Source: Alphaproteobacteria bacterium
GTDB lineage: Bacteria > Pseudomonadota > Alphaproteobacteria > Kiloniellales > DSM-21159
Reading direction: 5' to 3'
Length of the DNA stretch: 64,000 bases
Assembly: GCA_030433005.1 (NCBI GenBank)
Contig: JAUILQ010000004.1
Location: 1-64,000, forward strand
Of the stretch, positions 40,870 through 53,341 are shown piece after piece. A program made the translations under genes and the position numbers. How positions within the stretch are numbered: the stretch's first letter is position 1; each line of letters opens with the position of its first letter. Below the pieces are notes generated by a model. It did not search any database, was not told the DNA's origin, and saw only the letters and a program-made list of their open reading frames with translations.

Positions 40870-41727
40870 CTACCCCACCGGCACGTTGTCGATCAGGCGC
40901 GTGCGCCCGAGCCAGGCCGCAGCGAGCAGGCGGCCGGGCCGGTCGAGCACCGCCAGCTCCGCGAGATCGTCGGCGGCGCGCAGCTCGACGTAGTCGAGCT
41001 TGTCGAAGCCGCCGCGGCCCAGGCGATGCCGGGCCTGGGCGAGAAAGGGCGCGGCCTCGGCCGTCGGGTCGACGGCGATCGCCTCGGCGGTCTCGTGCAG
41101 CACCCGGGCGAGCAGCGGCGCCAGCGCGCGCTGCTCGGGCGCCAGCAGGCGGTTGCGCGAGGACATCGCCAGGCCGTCGGGCTCGCGCACGGTCGGCACC
41201 GGAGCGATCTCGACCGGGATGTCGAGGTCGCGCGCCATGCGCGTCACCACGGTCAGCTGCTGGAAGTCCTTCTCGCCGAAGAAGGCGAGGTCCGGCAGCG
41301 CCTGCAGCAGCAGCTTGCTGACCACGGTGGTAACCCCGTCGAAATGGCCCGGCCGGTGCAGGCCGTCGAGACAGGCGGTCAACCCCTCGACCGAGACCTT
41401 GCTGGCGAAGCCCGGCGGGTAGATGACCGAGACGTCGAGCGGCGCGAAGAGGGCGTCGCAGCCGACGCTCTCCAGCAGCCGCAGGTCCTCGGCTTCGCTG
41501 CGCGGATAGCTGGCAAGGTCCTCCTTTCGGTCGAACTGCTTGGGATTGACGAAGATCGTGGCGATCGCGCGGTCGCAGCGGGCCTTGGCGGCGCGCACCA
41601 GGGTCAGGTGGCCCTCGTGCAGGGCGCCCATCGTCGGCACCAGGCCGACCGTCTCGCCGTCCTTGCGCCAGCCGGCGACGGTCCGGCGCAGGGCGGCGAC
41701 GTCGCGCAGGATCTCGGGGCTGCCCAC
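40870..41727 (-). CDS. panC: Pantothenate synthetase (pantoate-beta-alanine ligase)
   Basis: A 285-residue enzyme with VPTMGALHEGHLTLV (HIGH-type nucleotide motif, residues about 26-40), TIFVNPKQF, FFGEKDFQQLTVV, and REPDGLAMSSRNRLL (KMSKS-like, about 180-194). It condenses pantoate with beta-alanine through a pantoyl-adenylate. GTG at 41727 is chosen because it lies just after the panB stop and gives the usual family length. It forms the panBC operon with 11 bases between genes. Confidence 0.94.
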   Translation of the reverse strand: MGSPEILRDVAALRRTVAGWRKDGETVGLVPTMGALHEGHLTLVRAAKARCDRAIATIFVNPKQFDRKEDLASYPRSEAEDLRLLESVGCDALFAPLDVSVIYPPGFASKVSVEGLTACLDGLHRPGHFDGVTTVVSKLLLQALPDLAFFGEKDFQQLTVVTRMARDLDIPVEIAPVPTVREPDGLAMSSRNRLLAPEQRALAPLLARVLHETAEAIAVDPTAEAAPFLAQARHRLGRGGFDKLDYVELRAADDLAELAVLDRPGRLLAAAWLGRTRLIDNVPVG

Positions 41728-41738
41728 GGTCCCGGCCG

Positions 41739-42653
41739 TCAGCGCGGCTTGACGCGCACGACCTGGGCCTCGCCCGGGAAGCGGCGGCTGCGCACCTCCT
41801 CGGCGTAGGCCTCGGCGGCCTGTTCCAGGGCCTCGCCGAGCGAACCGTAGCGCTTGACGAAGCGCGGCACGTGCCCGGTGGTCAGGCCGGCGAGGTCGGG
41901 CGTCACCAGGATCTGGCCGTCGCAGTCGGCCGAGGCGCCGATGCCGATGACCGGCGCCGCGGTGCGGCGCGTCGCCTCGGCGGCGACCTCCTCGACCGTG
42001 CCCTCGACGACGATCGAGAAGGCGCCGGCCGCGTCGATCGCCTCGGCGTCGGCGAGCAGGGCCTCGGCCTCGGCGGCGCTGCGGCCCTGGGTGCGGAAGC
42101 CGCCGAGCGCGCGCACCATCTGCGGCTTCAGGCCGACATGGCCCATCACCGGGATGCCGCGCTCGACCAGGAAGGCGACGGTCTCGACCATCTCGCGTCC
42201 GCCCTCGAGCTTGACGGCGGCGCAGCCGCTCTCGGCGAGCAGGCGGGCGGCGCTGCGGAAGGCCTGCTGCTTCGATTCCTGGTAGCTGCCGAACGGCAGG
42301 TCGACGACGACGCAGGCGTGGCTGCAGGCGCGCGCGACGGCCCGGCCGTGGGCGATCATGGTCTCCAGGGTGACGCCGAGCGTGGTCTCCTCGCCGTAGA
42401 CCACCATGCCCAGGGAATCGCCGACCAGCAGCAGGTCGACGTGGGCGTCGAGACGCTGGGCGGTCGGATAGTCGTAGGCGGTCAGGCAGACCAGCGGCTC
42501 GCCGCCCTTGCGGGCGCGGATGCGCTGCGGCGTCATCGCCCGGGCCGGCTTGCCGCTGCCGCCGTAGCCGCCCGCCTGCCCGTCCTGCCCCGCGCTGTCG
42601 TGCCCCGTGCTGTCGTGCCCCGTGCTGTCCGGCCTGGGCCCGTGCTGTGCCAA
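41739..42653 (-). CDS. panB: 3-methyl-2-oxobutanoate hydroxymethyltransferase
   Basis: A 304-residue TIM-barrel enzyme: [28 protein letters not shown] (metal-binding Asp), [16 protein letters not shown], and [11 protein letters not shown]. It makes ketopantoate from ketoisovalerate and methylene-tetrahydrofolate. TTG at 42653 is preferred since GGAGGAGG lies six bases before it. The alternative ATG at 42536 lacks such a site. The TTG start adds a 39-residue low-complexity leader containing repeated STGHD units, which is unusual for PanB. Confidence 0.93.
   Translation of the reverse strand: MAQHGPRPDSTGHDSTGHDSAGQDGQAGGYGGSGKPARAMTPQRIRARKGGEPLVCLTAYDYPTAQRLDAHVDLLLVGDSLGMVVYGEETTLGVTLETMIAHGRAVARACSHACVVVDLPFGSYQESKQQAFRSAARLLAESGCAAVKLEGGREMVETVAFLVERGIPVMGHVGLKPQMVRALGGFRTQGRSAAEAEALLADAEAIDAAGAFSIVVEGTVEEVAAEATRRTAAPVIGIGASADCDGQILVTPDLAGLTTGHVPRFVKRYGSLGEALEQAAEAYAEEVRSRRFPGEAQVVRVKPR
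42584..42628 (-). repeat. 15-base tandem repeat in the panB leader, three copies
   Basis: Two identical units (plus-strand CGTGCCCCGTGCTGT at 42599-42613 and 42614-42628) and one degenerate unit at 42584-42598 encode repeated [10 protein letters not shown]. The frame is preserved. Confidence 0.88.
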
Positions 42654-42777
42654 GGCGGCCTCCTCCTGCTGCGACTTCGGCGGCGGACAGCATTAGCGCG
42701 GCGCCGGGGCCTTCGCAACGCGGCGGCCGCCCGTCCGGCACCCGCCTCGCGCAGGGCTCTCCCGACCGCAGCGGGGA

Positions 42778-43557
42778 TCAGTTGCCTTCGGCGATGTCCT
42801 GCAGGGCCTCGACGTCGAGCAGGTCGACGCGTCCGGCCGGCATCAGCGCGATCAGCTTGGCCTGGCGCAGCTGGGTGAAGGTGCGGCTCACCGTCTCGGT
42901 GGTCAGGCCCAGGAAGTCGCCGATGTCGTTGCGGCTCATCGGCACCGAGACCGGGTTGGCCGTCTGGCCGCGCTGCTCGGCGCGGCGCCCGAGCGACAGC
43001 AGGAAGCTGGCGATCTTCTCCTTCGCCGTCTTGCGGCCGAGCAGCAGCATCTGCTCCTGCGCCGCCGCCAGCTCGTGGCTCGCCATGCCCAGCAGCCGGC
43101 GCTCCATACGCGGATAGCGCTCGAGCAGTGCCTCCAGCTTGCGGCGCGGGAAACGGCAGAGCGCCGAGTGGGTGATCGCCTCGGCGCTGTAGGCGTAGGC
43201 CTCGTCGTCGGCCAGGCCCAGGAAATCGCCGGCGAACAGGAAGCCGATGATCTGCCGTCGCCCGTCGGGCAGCAGCTTGTAGACCTTCATCGCCCCGGCG
43301 GTCACCGAGTAGAGGTGGGTCGCGTCCTCGCCCTCGTCGAACAGCGGGTCGCCGGGATGCAGCTCGATGTTCTGGACGATCCGCGAGACGTGGTTGAGCT
43401 CCTCCTCGCCGAGCGGCGCGCAGAAGGTCAGATGGCGCACGGAGCAGGCACCGCAGGGCGAGACCTGCTCGCCGCCGGCTCGCTCCCGCGCGGGCTCAAG
43501 ACCTCGGATCCTGCCGATGTCGAAGGGAGAGAGGCTCTGCTGCATGGACTCCGCCAT
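42778..43557 (-). CDS. FNR-type oxygen-sensing regulator (Crp/Fnr family)
   Basis: A 259-residue Crp-type protein. The N-terminal cysteines C35-x2-C38-x7-C46 plus Cys134 can hold a [4Fe-4S] cluster, matching FnrN/FnrL of alphaproteobacteria more than E. coli FNR (x5). The cyclic-nucleotide-type barrel spans about 55-150. The helix-turn-helix SRNDIGDFLGLTTETVSRTFTQL carries Glu221, Ser224 and Arg225, the residues that read TTGAT half-sites. It senses oxygen loss and activates anaerobic or microaerobic genes. An FNR-type box 103 bases upstream suggests self-regulation. Confidence 0.93.
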   Translation of the reverse strand: MAESMQQSLSPFDIGRIRGLEPARERAGGEQVSPCGACSVRHLTFCAPLGEEELNHVSRIVQNIELHPGDPLFDEGEDATHLYSVTAGAMKVYKLLPDGRRQIIGFLFAGDFLGLADDEAYAYSAEAITHSALCRFPRRKLEALLERYPRMERRLLGMASHELAAAQEQMLLLGRKTAKEKIASFLLSLGRRAEQRGQTANPVSVPMSRNDIGDFLGLTTETVSRTFTQLRQAKLIALMPAGRVDLLDVEALQDIAEGN

Positions 43558-43659
43558 TGGCCGCCGGCCGAAACTGCCGGGTCACTCATTCATTCTTGCT
43601 TAGTTTAGCACCACGCTTGCGGGATTTCGATATCGCACGCGCAGGGCGGCAGCGACGGA

Positions 43660-43673
43660 TTGACGTAGGTCAA
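43660..43673. promoter_or_regulatory. FNR/FixK-type box
   Basis: TTGACGTAGGTCAA is a perfect TTGAC-N4-GTCAA inverted repeat, one change per half from the FNR consensus TTGAT-N4-ATCAA. It lies between the divergent fnr-type gene and the GNAT-like gene at 43750, so it could control both. Confidence 0.75.
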
Positions 43674-43749
43674 GGCCGCGCGCCGCCGGCCGGGACCATG
43701 CTCGTCGCCTCGGCTCCGGCCGCCCGCCCCTTCCAACGGATCGCCGCTG

Positions 43750-44220
43750 TTGCGCAGCTTCCACGTCCATCCCCTGACGCCCGAGCGCGTCTTCCTGGCC
43801 TACCCGCTGGTACGCAGCGCTCTGCCCGCTGTGACCCTGGAGGACTGGACCGCCTTCGCCGAGGACTTCCTGCCCGGCGACCGGCGGCCGTCCAGCACCG
43901 GCATCCTGACCGTCGAGAACGAGAGCGGCGTCATCATCGGCCTGGTCGCCTACGAATGCCGTCGCGACCTCGAGCAGGGCAAGGTGCTGATCGTCGACCG
44001 GCTGCTCGCCTTCGAGCTGCTCGACCGGCGCGGCGTTGCCGAGCTGATCGTCGAGGCGATCGAGGCCGAGGCCGACCGGCAGGGCTGCCGGGCCATCCAC
44101 ACCTGCCTGCCGGTGGTCGAGGGCCGCCAGCGGCCCGGCTGGCTGGTTGCGCTGCTCCAGGCCCGCGGGCACGATGTCGCCAGCATGTCCCTGTGCAAGA
44201 GGGTCGCCGCCGGGCTATGA
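43750..44220 (+). CDS. GNAT-like acetyltransferase-fold protein
   Basis: A 156-residue protein with a GNAT-like beta-alpha order: HPLTPERVFLAYPLVRSALP at the start, GILTVENESGVIIGLVAYECRR as central strands, then KVLIVDRLLAFELLDRRGVAELIVEAIEAEADRQGCRAIHTCLP. The acetyl-CoA pyrophosphate loop (R/QxxGxG/A) is not clear, so activity is uncertain. TTG at 43750 is the only start giving the full domain. It lies 77 bases after the FNR box and may respond to oxygen. The next gene follows after 38 bases. Confidence 0.6.
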   Translation: MRSFHVHPLTPERVFLAYPLVRSALPAVTLEDWTAFAEDFLPGDRRPSSTGILTVENESGVIIGLVAYECRRDLEQGKVLIVDRLLAFELLDRRGVAELIVEAIEAEADRQGCRAIHTCLPVVEGRQRPGWLVALLQARGHDVASMSLCKRVAAGL

Positions 44221-44258
44221 GGCCTCGCGCGGCGCTGCTGCCCGCGAGAGGAGCCTTC

Positions 44259-45986
44259 ATGATCCGCCATGCCGCCGTCCTCGTCCTCGCCGCCGCGGCG
44301 CTCGCCGGGGCGGCCGCCTGGACGCCGGCGCCGGCGCAGACCGTCTCGGGCGGGAGCGAGAGCAGGGGCGGCGCCGAGCTGGACGCCGGCCTGGTCGCCG
44401 CCGCCAATCCGCTGGCCGCCGAGGCCGGCATGGCGATGCTGCGCCGGGGCGGCAGCGCGATCGACGCCGCCGTCGCGATCCAGACGACACTCGGCCTCGT
44501 CGAGCCGCAGTCCTCGGGCCTCGGCGGCGGCGCCTTCCTGCTCTACTGGGATGCCGACGGCCAGAGCCTGCACGCCTACGACGGCCGCGAGACCGCGCCC
44601 GCCGCGGCGACGCCCGACCAGTTCCTCGGCGCGGACGGCGAGCCGATGGGCTTCTTCGACGCCGTCGTCGGCGGCCTGGCAGTCGGCGTGCCCGGCGTGC
44701 CGCGGCTGCTCGAGCTGGCCCACGAACGCCACGGCGTCCTGCCCTGGGCGGCGCTGTTCCAGCCGGCGATCGCCCTGGCGCGCGACGGCTTCGCGGTCTC
44801 GCCGCGCCTGGCCCTGCTGATCGAGCAGGACCCCTACCTGGACCGCTTCGCCGCACCCCGCACCTACTTCTACCGGCCCGACGGCGCACCGCGCGAGGTC
44901 GGCGACCGCCTGGCCAACCCGGCCTATGCCGCGACCTTGGAGGCTCTCGCCGAGGGCGGCGCCGACGCCTTCTACCAAGGCCCGATCGCCGAGGAGATCG
45001 TCGAGACGGTCCGCCAGGCGCCGGGCAATCCCGGTCGCCTGACCCTGGCCGACCTCGCCGGCTACGAAGCGCGCGAGCGCACGCCGCTCTGTCTCGGCTA
45101 TCGGCGATTCGAGGTCTGCGGCATGCCGCCGCCGACCTCCGGCGGCATCGCCGTGCTGCAGATGCTCGGCATCCTGGAGAACTTCCAGCTGGAGGAGGAA
45201 GCGCCCGGCTCGCTCGCCGCCGCCCACCTGCTCGCCGAGGCCGGCCGCCTCGCCTTCGCCGACCGCAACGCCTATGTCGCCGACAGCGACTTCGTCGAGG
45301 TGCCGCTCGACCGCCTGCTCGACGCCACCTACCTGCGCAAGCGCGCCGCGCTGGTCCAGCGCGACCGCAGCCTGGGCATCGCCGAGCCGGGTGAGATCAG
45401 GCAGAAGGCGGTGGCGGCACCGCAGTACGAGCCGCCCTCGACCAGCCACTTCGTGGTCGCCGATGCCGAGGGCAACGTCGTCTCCATGACCAGCTCGGTC
45501 GAGAACGCCTTCGGCTCCCGGCTGATGGCCGGCGGCTTCATCCTCAACAACCAGCTGACCGACTTCTCCTTCCGGCCGCAGATCGAGGGCACGCCGGTCG
45601 CCAACCAGGTGCAGCCGGGCAAGCGGCCGCGCAGCTCGATGTCGCCGACCGTGGTCTTCGACGGGCAGGGCCGGCTGCTCGCCGCCACCGGCTCGCCCGG
45701 CGGCAGCCGCATCATCGGCTACACGGCGCAGAGCCTGATCGCGCTGCTCGACTGGCGGCTGTCCCCGCAGCAGGCCGTCTCGCTGCCCCACGTCGTCAAC
45801 CGCAACGGCGTCACCGACCTGGAGGCCGGCACGGCCGCGGCCGAGCTCGCCGCCGAGCTGGAGGCGCTCGGCCACGAGGTCCGGGTGCGGCCGATGACCA
45901 GCGGCCTGCACGCCCTGCGCCGCAGCGGCGAAGGCTGGGTCGGCGGTGCCGACCCGCGCCGCGAGGGCGTGGTGCTCGCCGAGTAG
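44259..45986 (+). CDS. ggt: Gamma-glutamyltransferase, exported
   Basis: A 575-residue precursor. A signal peptide (AAVLVLAAAALAGAAAWTPAPAQ) sends it to the periplasm. Family motifs run in order: AANPLAAEAGMAMLRRGGSAIDAAVA, SSGLGGGAFLLYWD, DGRETAPAAA, GMPPPTSGG, and the autocleavage Thr395 in PSTSHFVVADAEGNVVSMTSS, then GSPGGSRIIGYTAQ. It hydrolyses or transfers the gamma-glutamyl group of glutathione. It converges on the penicillin-binding protein gene with four bases between stops. It is much closer to classical bacterial Ggt than the cytosolic paralogue at 37892. Confidence 0.94.
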   Translation: MIRHAAVLVLAAAALAGAAAWTPAPAQTVSGGSESRGGAELDAGLVAAANPLAAEAGMAMLRRGGSAIDAAVAIQTTLGLVEPQSSGLGGGAFLLYWDADGQSLHAYDGRETAPAAATPDQFLGADGEPMGFFDAVVGGLAVGVPGVPRLLELAHERHGVLPWAALFQPAIALARDGFAVSPRLALLIEQDPYLDRFAAPRTYFYRPDGAPREVGDRLANPAYAATLEALAEGGADAFYQGPIAEEIVETVRQAPGNPGRLTLADLAGYEARERTPLCLGYRRFEVCGMPPPTSGGIAVLQMLGILENFQLEEEAPGSLAAAHLLAEAGRLAFADRNAYVADSDFVEVPLDRLLDATYLRKRAALVQRDRSLGIAEPGEIRQKAVAAPQYEPPSTSHFVVADAEGNVVSMTSSVENAFGSRLMAGGFILNNQLTDFSFRPQIEGTPVANQVQPGKRPRSSMSPTVVFDGQGRLLAATGSPGGSRIIGYTAQSLIALLDWRLSPQQAVSLPHVVNRNGVTDLEAGTAAAELAAELEALGHEVRVRPMTSGLHALRRSGEGWVGGADPRREGVVLAE

Positions 45987-45990
45987 GCGG

Positions 45991-48123
45991 TCAGCGGTCG
46001 CTGCCCGGGCTGGTCAGGGAGCGCGGCTCCGAGCCGCCGGACGACGCGGAGGGCGCCGAGCCGCCGCCGGTCAGGCGGTCGATCAGGCTCTCCAGCAGGC
46101 CCGAGCCCTCGCCGTCCCGCGCGGGCGCGGCGGGCGGCTCGGCGTCGGCCGGCGCGGCCCCGCTCGGCACCGCCGCGGCGTAGGTCAGCGGGCGCGCCGG
46201 CAAGCCCTCGGAGATGCGCCGGACGATGGCCCTCCAGAGCTCGGCCGGCAGGCCGCCGCCGGTCACCCGGTCCATCGGCGTGCCGTCGTCGTTGCCGAGC
46301 CAGACCGCCACGGTCCAGTCGGCCGTGAAGCCGACGAACCAGGCGTCGCGGAAGTCCTGGCTGGTGCCGGTCTTGCCGGCCGCCGGACGGCCGGGATCCG
46401 CAGCCTTGCCGGTGCCCCAGGCGATGACGCCGGCCATCATGTCGACCAGCGCCGCCTGGGCGGCGGGCTCGGCGACGCGACCGCCGCCGCCGCCGTGGCG
46501 GTCGTAGAGCAGCTCGCCGCCGGCGGTCTCGATGCGCGCGACGCCGTAGGGCCAGACCGCCGAGCCGCCGTTGGCCAGCGCGCTGTAGGCCGCGGCCATG
46601 TCGAGCACGCTGACCTCGGCGCTGCCGAGCGCGAGGCTGAGGTTCTCGACCAGGGGCGTGGTGATGCCCAGGCGCCGCGCCGTCGCGGCGACCCGCTCGA
46701 TGCCGACCCGCTCGGCGAGGCGCACCGCGGGCGTGTTCAGCGAGCGGCCCAGGGCCTCGCGCAGCGTCACGGTGCCCCGATACTCGTCCGTGAAGTTCGA
46801 GGGCCGCCAGACGCCGCTCGGCGTCCTGAACTCGAGCGGCGCGTCGACGACGGGGCTGTCCGGCGTCATGCCGCTCTCGAGGGCGGCGAGGAACACGAAG
46901 GGCTTGAAGGCCGAGCCCGGCTGGCGCAGCGCCTGCACCGCCCGGTTGAACTGGCTGTCGCCGTAGCTGCGGCCGCCGACCAGGGCGCGCACGGCGCCGT
47001 CGTGGGTCATCACCACGACCGCCGCCTGGCCGGCGCCGGCGGCGGCGCCCGGGCCGGCGAGCAGCCCGGCGACCTCGGCCTCGACGATGCGCTGGACGCC
47101 CGAGTCGAGCGTCGTGCGGACCAGCACGTCACCCTCGAGCTGGCCGCTCTCCTCGGCGACGCGGCCGAGCGTCCAGTCGGCGAAGTAGCGGCCGCGGTCG
47201 GCGACCTGGGCCTCGCCGCGCACCCGCTGCTCGATCGCCCGCGTCGCCTCGGCCTCGCTGAGGAAGCCGGCATCGGCCATCGAGCGCAGCACGATCGAGG
47301 CGCGGCGGTGCGCCAGGTCCGGATCGTTGGCCGGGTTGTAGCGCGAGGGCGCCTTGAGCAGCCCGGCGATCATCGCCGCCTCGTAGAGCCCGACCTCGCG
47401 CGCCGACTTGCCGAAGTAGCGCCGCGCCGCCGCGTCGACGCCGTAGGTGCCGGCGCCGAGGTAGACCCGGTTCAGGTAGAGCGAGAGGATGCGGTCCTTG
47501 CTGAGCCTGGTCTCCAGCCAGAGCGCCAGCATCGCCTCCTGAACCTTGCGCTCGAGCGTGCGCTCCGGCGTCAGGAAGAGGTTCTTGGCGAGCTGCTGGG
47601 TGATCGTCGAGCCGCCCTCGCGCAGGCGGCCGGCCATGACGTTGCTGACCGCGGCGCGCAGGATGCCCCAGGGATCGATCCCGGGGTGGTCGTAGAAGCG
47701 CCGGTCCTCGACCGCCAGCACGGCCTGCGGCAGGTGGGCTGGCAGCTCGCCGACCGGCACGGAGTCGCCGTAGAGGTCGCCGAAGGCGGCGAGCGGGCGC
47801 CCCTCGGCATCGAGCAGGCGGACGCTGGGCTTGCGCGTGAACTCGCCGAGCGCCGAGACCGAGGGCAGGTCGTAGGCGTACCAGGCGAGCAGGCCGGCCA
47901 GCGCGACCAGTCCCCAGATCGCCGCGACGCCGGCCCAGATCGCGACGCGGCGCAGCCAGCGCCAGGAGCGCGCCGGACGGGCCTTGCCGGCCGCGCGCTG
48001 CCGCCCGCCGGAGCCGGCCCCCTTGGAGGCGCCGGCGCGGCGCGCCGCAGCGCCGGACGGGCGCCGGGCGGCCTGGGCCTCGATGTCGGCGCGCAGGGCG
48101 GGGGTTGCGGTGCGGCGTGCCAT
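45991..48123 (-). CDS. Class A penicillin-binding protein (bifunctional murein synthase, PBP1A-like)
   Basis: A 710-residue protein. A basic cytoplasmic tail (1-58) and one membrane anchor (VAIWAGVAAIWGLVALAGLLAWYA) precede the GT51 transglycosylase (EDRRFYDHPGIDPWG, GGSTITQQLAKNLF, KVQEAMLALWLE). The transpeptidase follows, with SxxK (GSAFKPF), SxN (SLNTP) and KTG (GKTGTSQDF). It polymerises and crosslinks peptidoglycan in the periplasm. A disordered Ser/Gly/Pro-rich tail of about 70 residues closes the protein. No OB or accessory domain is evident, so it is shorter than E. coli PBP1A. Confidence 0.93.
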   Translation of the reverse strand: MARRTATPALRADIEAQAARRPSGAAARRAGASKGAGSGGRQRAAGKARPARSWRWLRRVAIWAGVAAIWGLVALAGLLAWYAYDLPSVSALGEFTRKPSVRLLDAEGRPLAAFGDLYGDSVPVGELPAHLPQAVLAVEDRRFYDHPGIDPWGILRAAVSNVMAGRLREGGSTITQQLAKNLFLTPERTLERKVQEAMLALWLETRLSKDRILSLYLNRVYLGAGTYGVDAAARRYFGKSAREVGLYEAAMIAGLLKAPSRYNPANDPDLAHRRASIVLRSMADAGFLSEAEATRAIEQRVRGEAQVADRGRYFADWTLGRVAEESGQLEGDVLVRTTLDSGVQRIVEAEVAGLLAGPGAAAGAGQAAVVVMTHDGAVRALVGGRSYGDSQFNRAVQALRQPGSAFKPFVFLAALESGMTPDSPVVDAPLEFRTPSGVWRPSNFTDEYRGTVTLREALGRSLNTPAVRLAERVGIERVAATARRLGITTPLVENLSLALGSAEVSVLDMAAAYSALANGGSAVWPYGVARIETAGGELLYDRHGGGGGRVAEPAAQAALVDMMAGVIAWGTGKAADPGRPAAGKTGTSQDFRDAWFVGFTADWTVAVWLGNDDGTPMDRVTGGGLPAELWRAIVRRISEGLPARPLTYAAAVPSGAAPADAEPPAAPARDGEGSGLLESLIDRLTGGGSAPSASSGGSEPRSLTSPGSDR

Positions 48124-48223
48124 GGTGACTGTTCTGGGATAGCTTCCGGTCGCTTAGCACAGTTGCCGGAGTTGGCTCCATGCTCCCCGTCGCGGGACCC
48201 GATGCGACAGGTACCTGGGTGAC

Positions 48224-48712
48224 ATGTCTCTCCTGATCCGACCGGCGCGGCCGGACGACGCCGCCACGGTCGTCGCCTTCTGCCGCGCGCTCTCCGCCCA
48301 CGAGGGCCTCGATCCGCCCGGCCTCGACGAGGGGCGCTTCCGGGCCGACGGCTTCGGCCCCGACGCCGCCTTCGCCACCCTGGTCGCCGAATGGGACGGC
48401 GATGCGGCGGGCTACCTGCTGCACTGCCCGATTTACGACACAGGCGAGGGCGTGCGCGGGCGCTACATCGCCGACCTCTTCGTCGCCGACTGGGCGCGCC
48501 GGCGCGGCGTCGGGCGGGCGCTCATGGCGAGGCTGGCCCGCGAGGCCGCGGCCGGGGGCGGCCGCTACCTGGTCTGGACGGCGATGCGGGACAACGCCGC
48601 GGCGCGCGCCTTCTACGACAGCCTGTCGGAAGGCCTCGACGACCTGGTGGTCTACTGGACCGACCCCTCGGCCTTCGCCCGCCTCGCCGGAGACCCTGCC
48701 GGAGGATCCTAG
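48224..48712 (+). CDS. GNAT-family N-acetyltransferase
   Basis: A 162-residue GNAT domain: LLIRPARPDDAATVVAFCRAL, strand pair AFATLVAEWDGDAAGYLLHCPIYDT, the acetyl-CoA loop ARRRGVGRALMARLAREA (R-R-x-G-V-G-R) and the C-terminal AMRDNAAARAFYDSLSE. It transfers an acetyl group to an amine. The substrate is unknown. The start ATG lies 100 bases from the divergent penicillin-binding protein gene, and the stop precedes the kinase stop by 12 bases. Confidence 0.92.
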   Translation: MSLLIRPARPDDAATVVAFCRALSAHEGLDPPGLDEGRFRADGFGPDAAFATLVAEWDGDAAGYLLHCPIYDTGEGVRGRYIADLFVADWARRRGVGRALMARLAREAAAGGGRYLVWTAMRDNAAARAFYDSLSEGLDDLVVYWTDPSAFARLAGDPAGGS

Positions 48713-48724
48713 ATCGCCGGCGGG

Positions 48725-50620
<1,896 letters not shown>

Positions 50621-50806
50621 CCCCTGTGCCCCCACAGACCTGGCTGGCGCAAGTCTCGCGGTCTACCCGTTAAGCGATGATTAACCATCGTCGAGCGGCG
50701 CGAGTCGGCGCAAGCGCCGCGGTCGCGGGACGCGCAGGCAGGTCCCGAGGCCGATCGCGAGGCCGGTCCTCAGGCGGGGCGGCCCCGGCGGGACGGCGTC
50801 CCCGGG

Positions 50807-53284
<2,478 letters not shown>

Positions 53285-53286
53285 TC

Positions 53287-53292
53287 AGTATA
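53287..53292 (-). promoter_or_regulatory. Possible gyrB -10 element (TATACT)
   Basis: On the minus strand TATACT ends 11 bases before the gyrB ATG, in the 66-base recF-gyrB gap. The matching -35 is poor (TTGGCT at spacing 20). If used, the leader would be only a few bases long. Confidence 0.35.
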
Positions 53293-53341
53293 GCCTATAT
53301 GGGGTTGGCGGCAGCCAAGTTCTTGTGGAATTCGGGTGGAT

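Noticed and set aside
40718-41321. Plus-strand frames over the gpt-panC gap and panC as an insertion-sequence transposase
   Set aside because: Their translations are Arg/Pro-rich shadows of panC with no DDE or helix-turn-helix motif. Only the short repeat array is retained as a possible remnant.
43557-44220. Upstream extension of the exported Ggt to 43557
   Set aside because: It would overlap the GNAT-like gene in another frame and bury the signal peptide. ATG at 44259 with GAGAGGAG upstream begins the signal peptide correctly.
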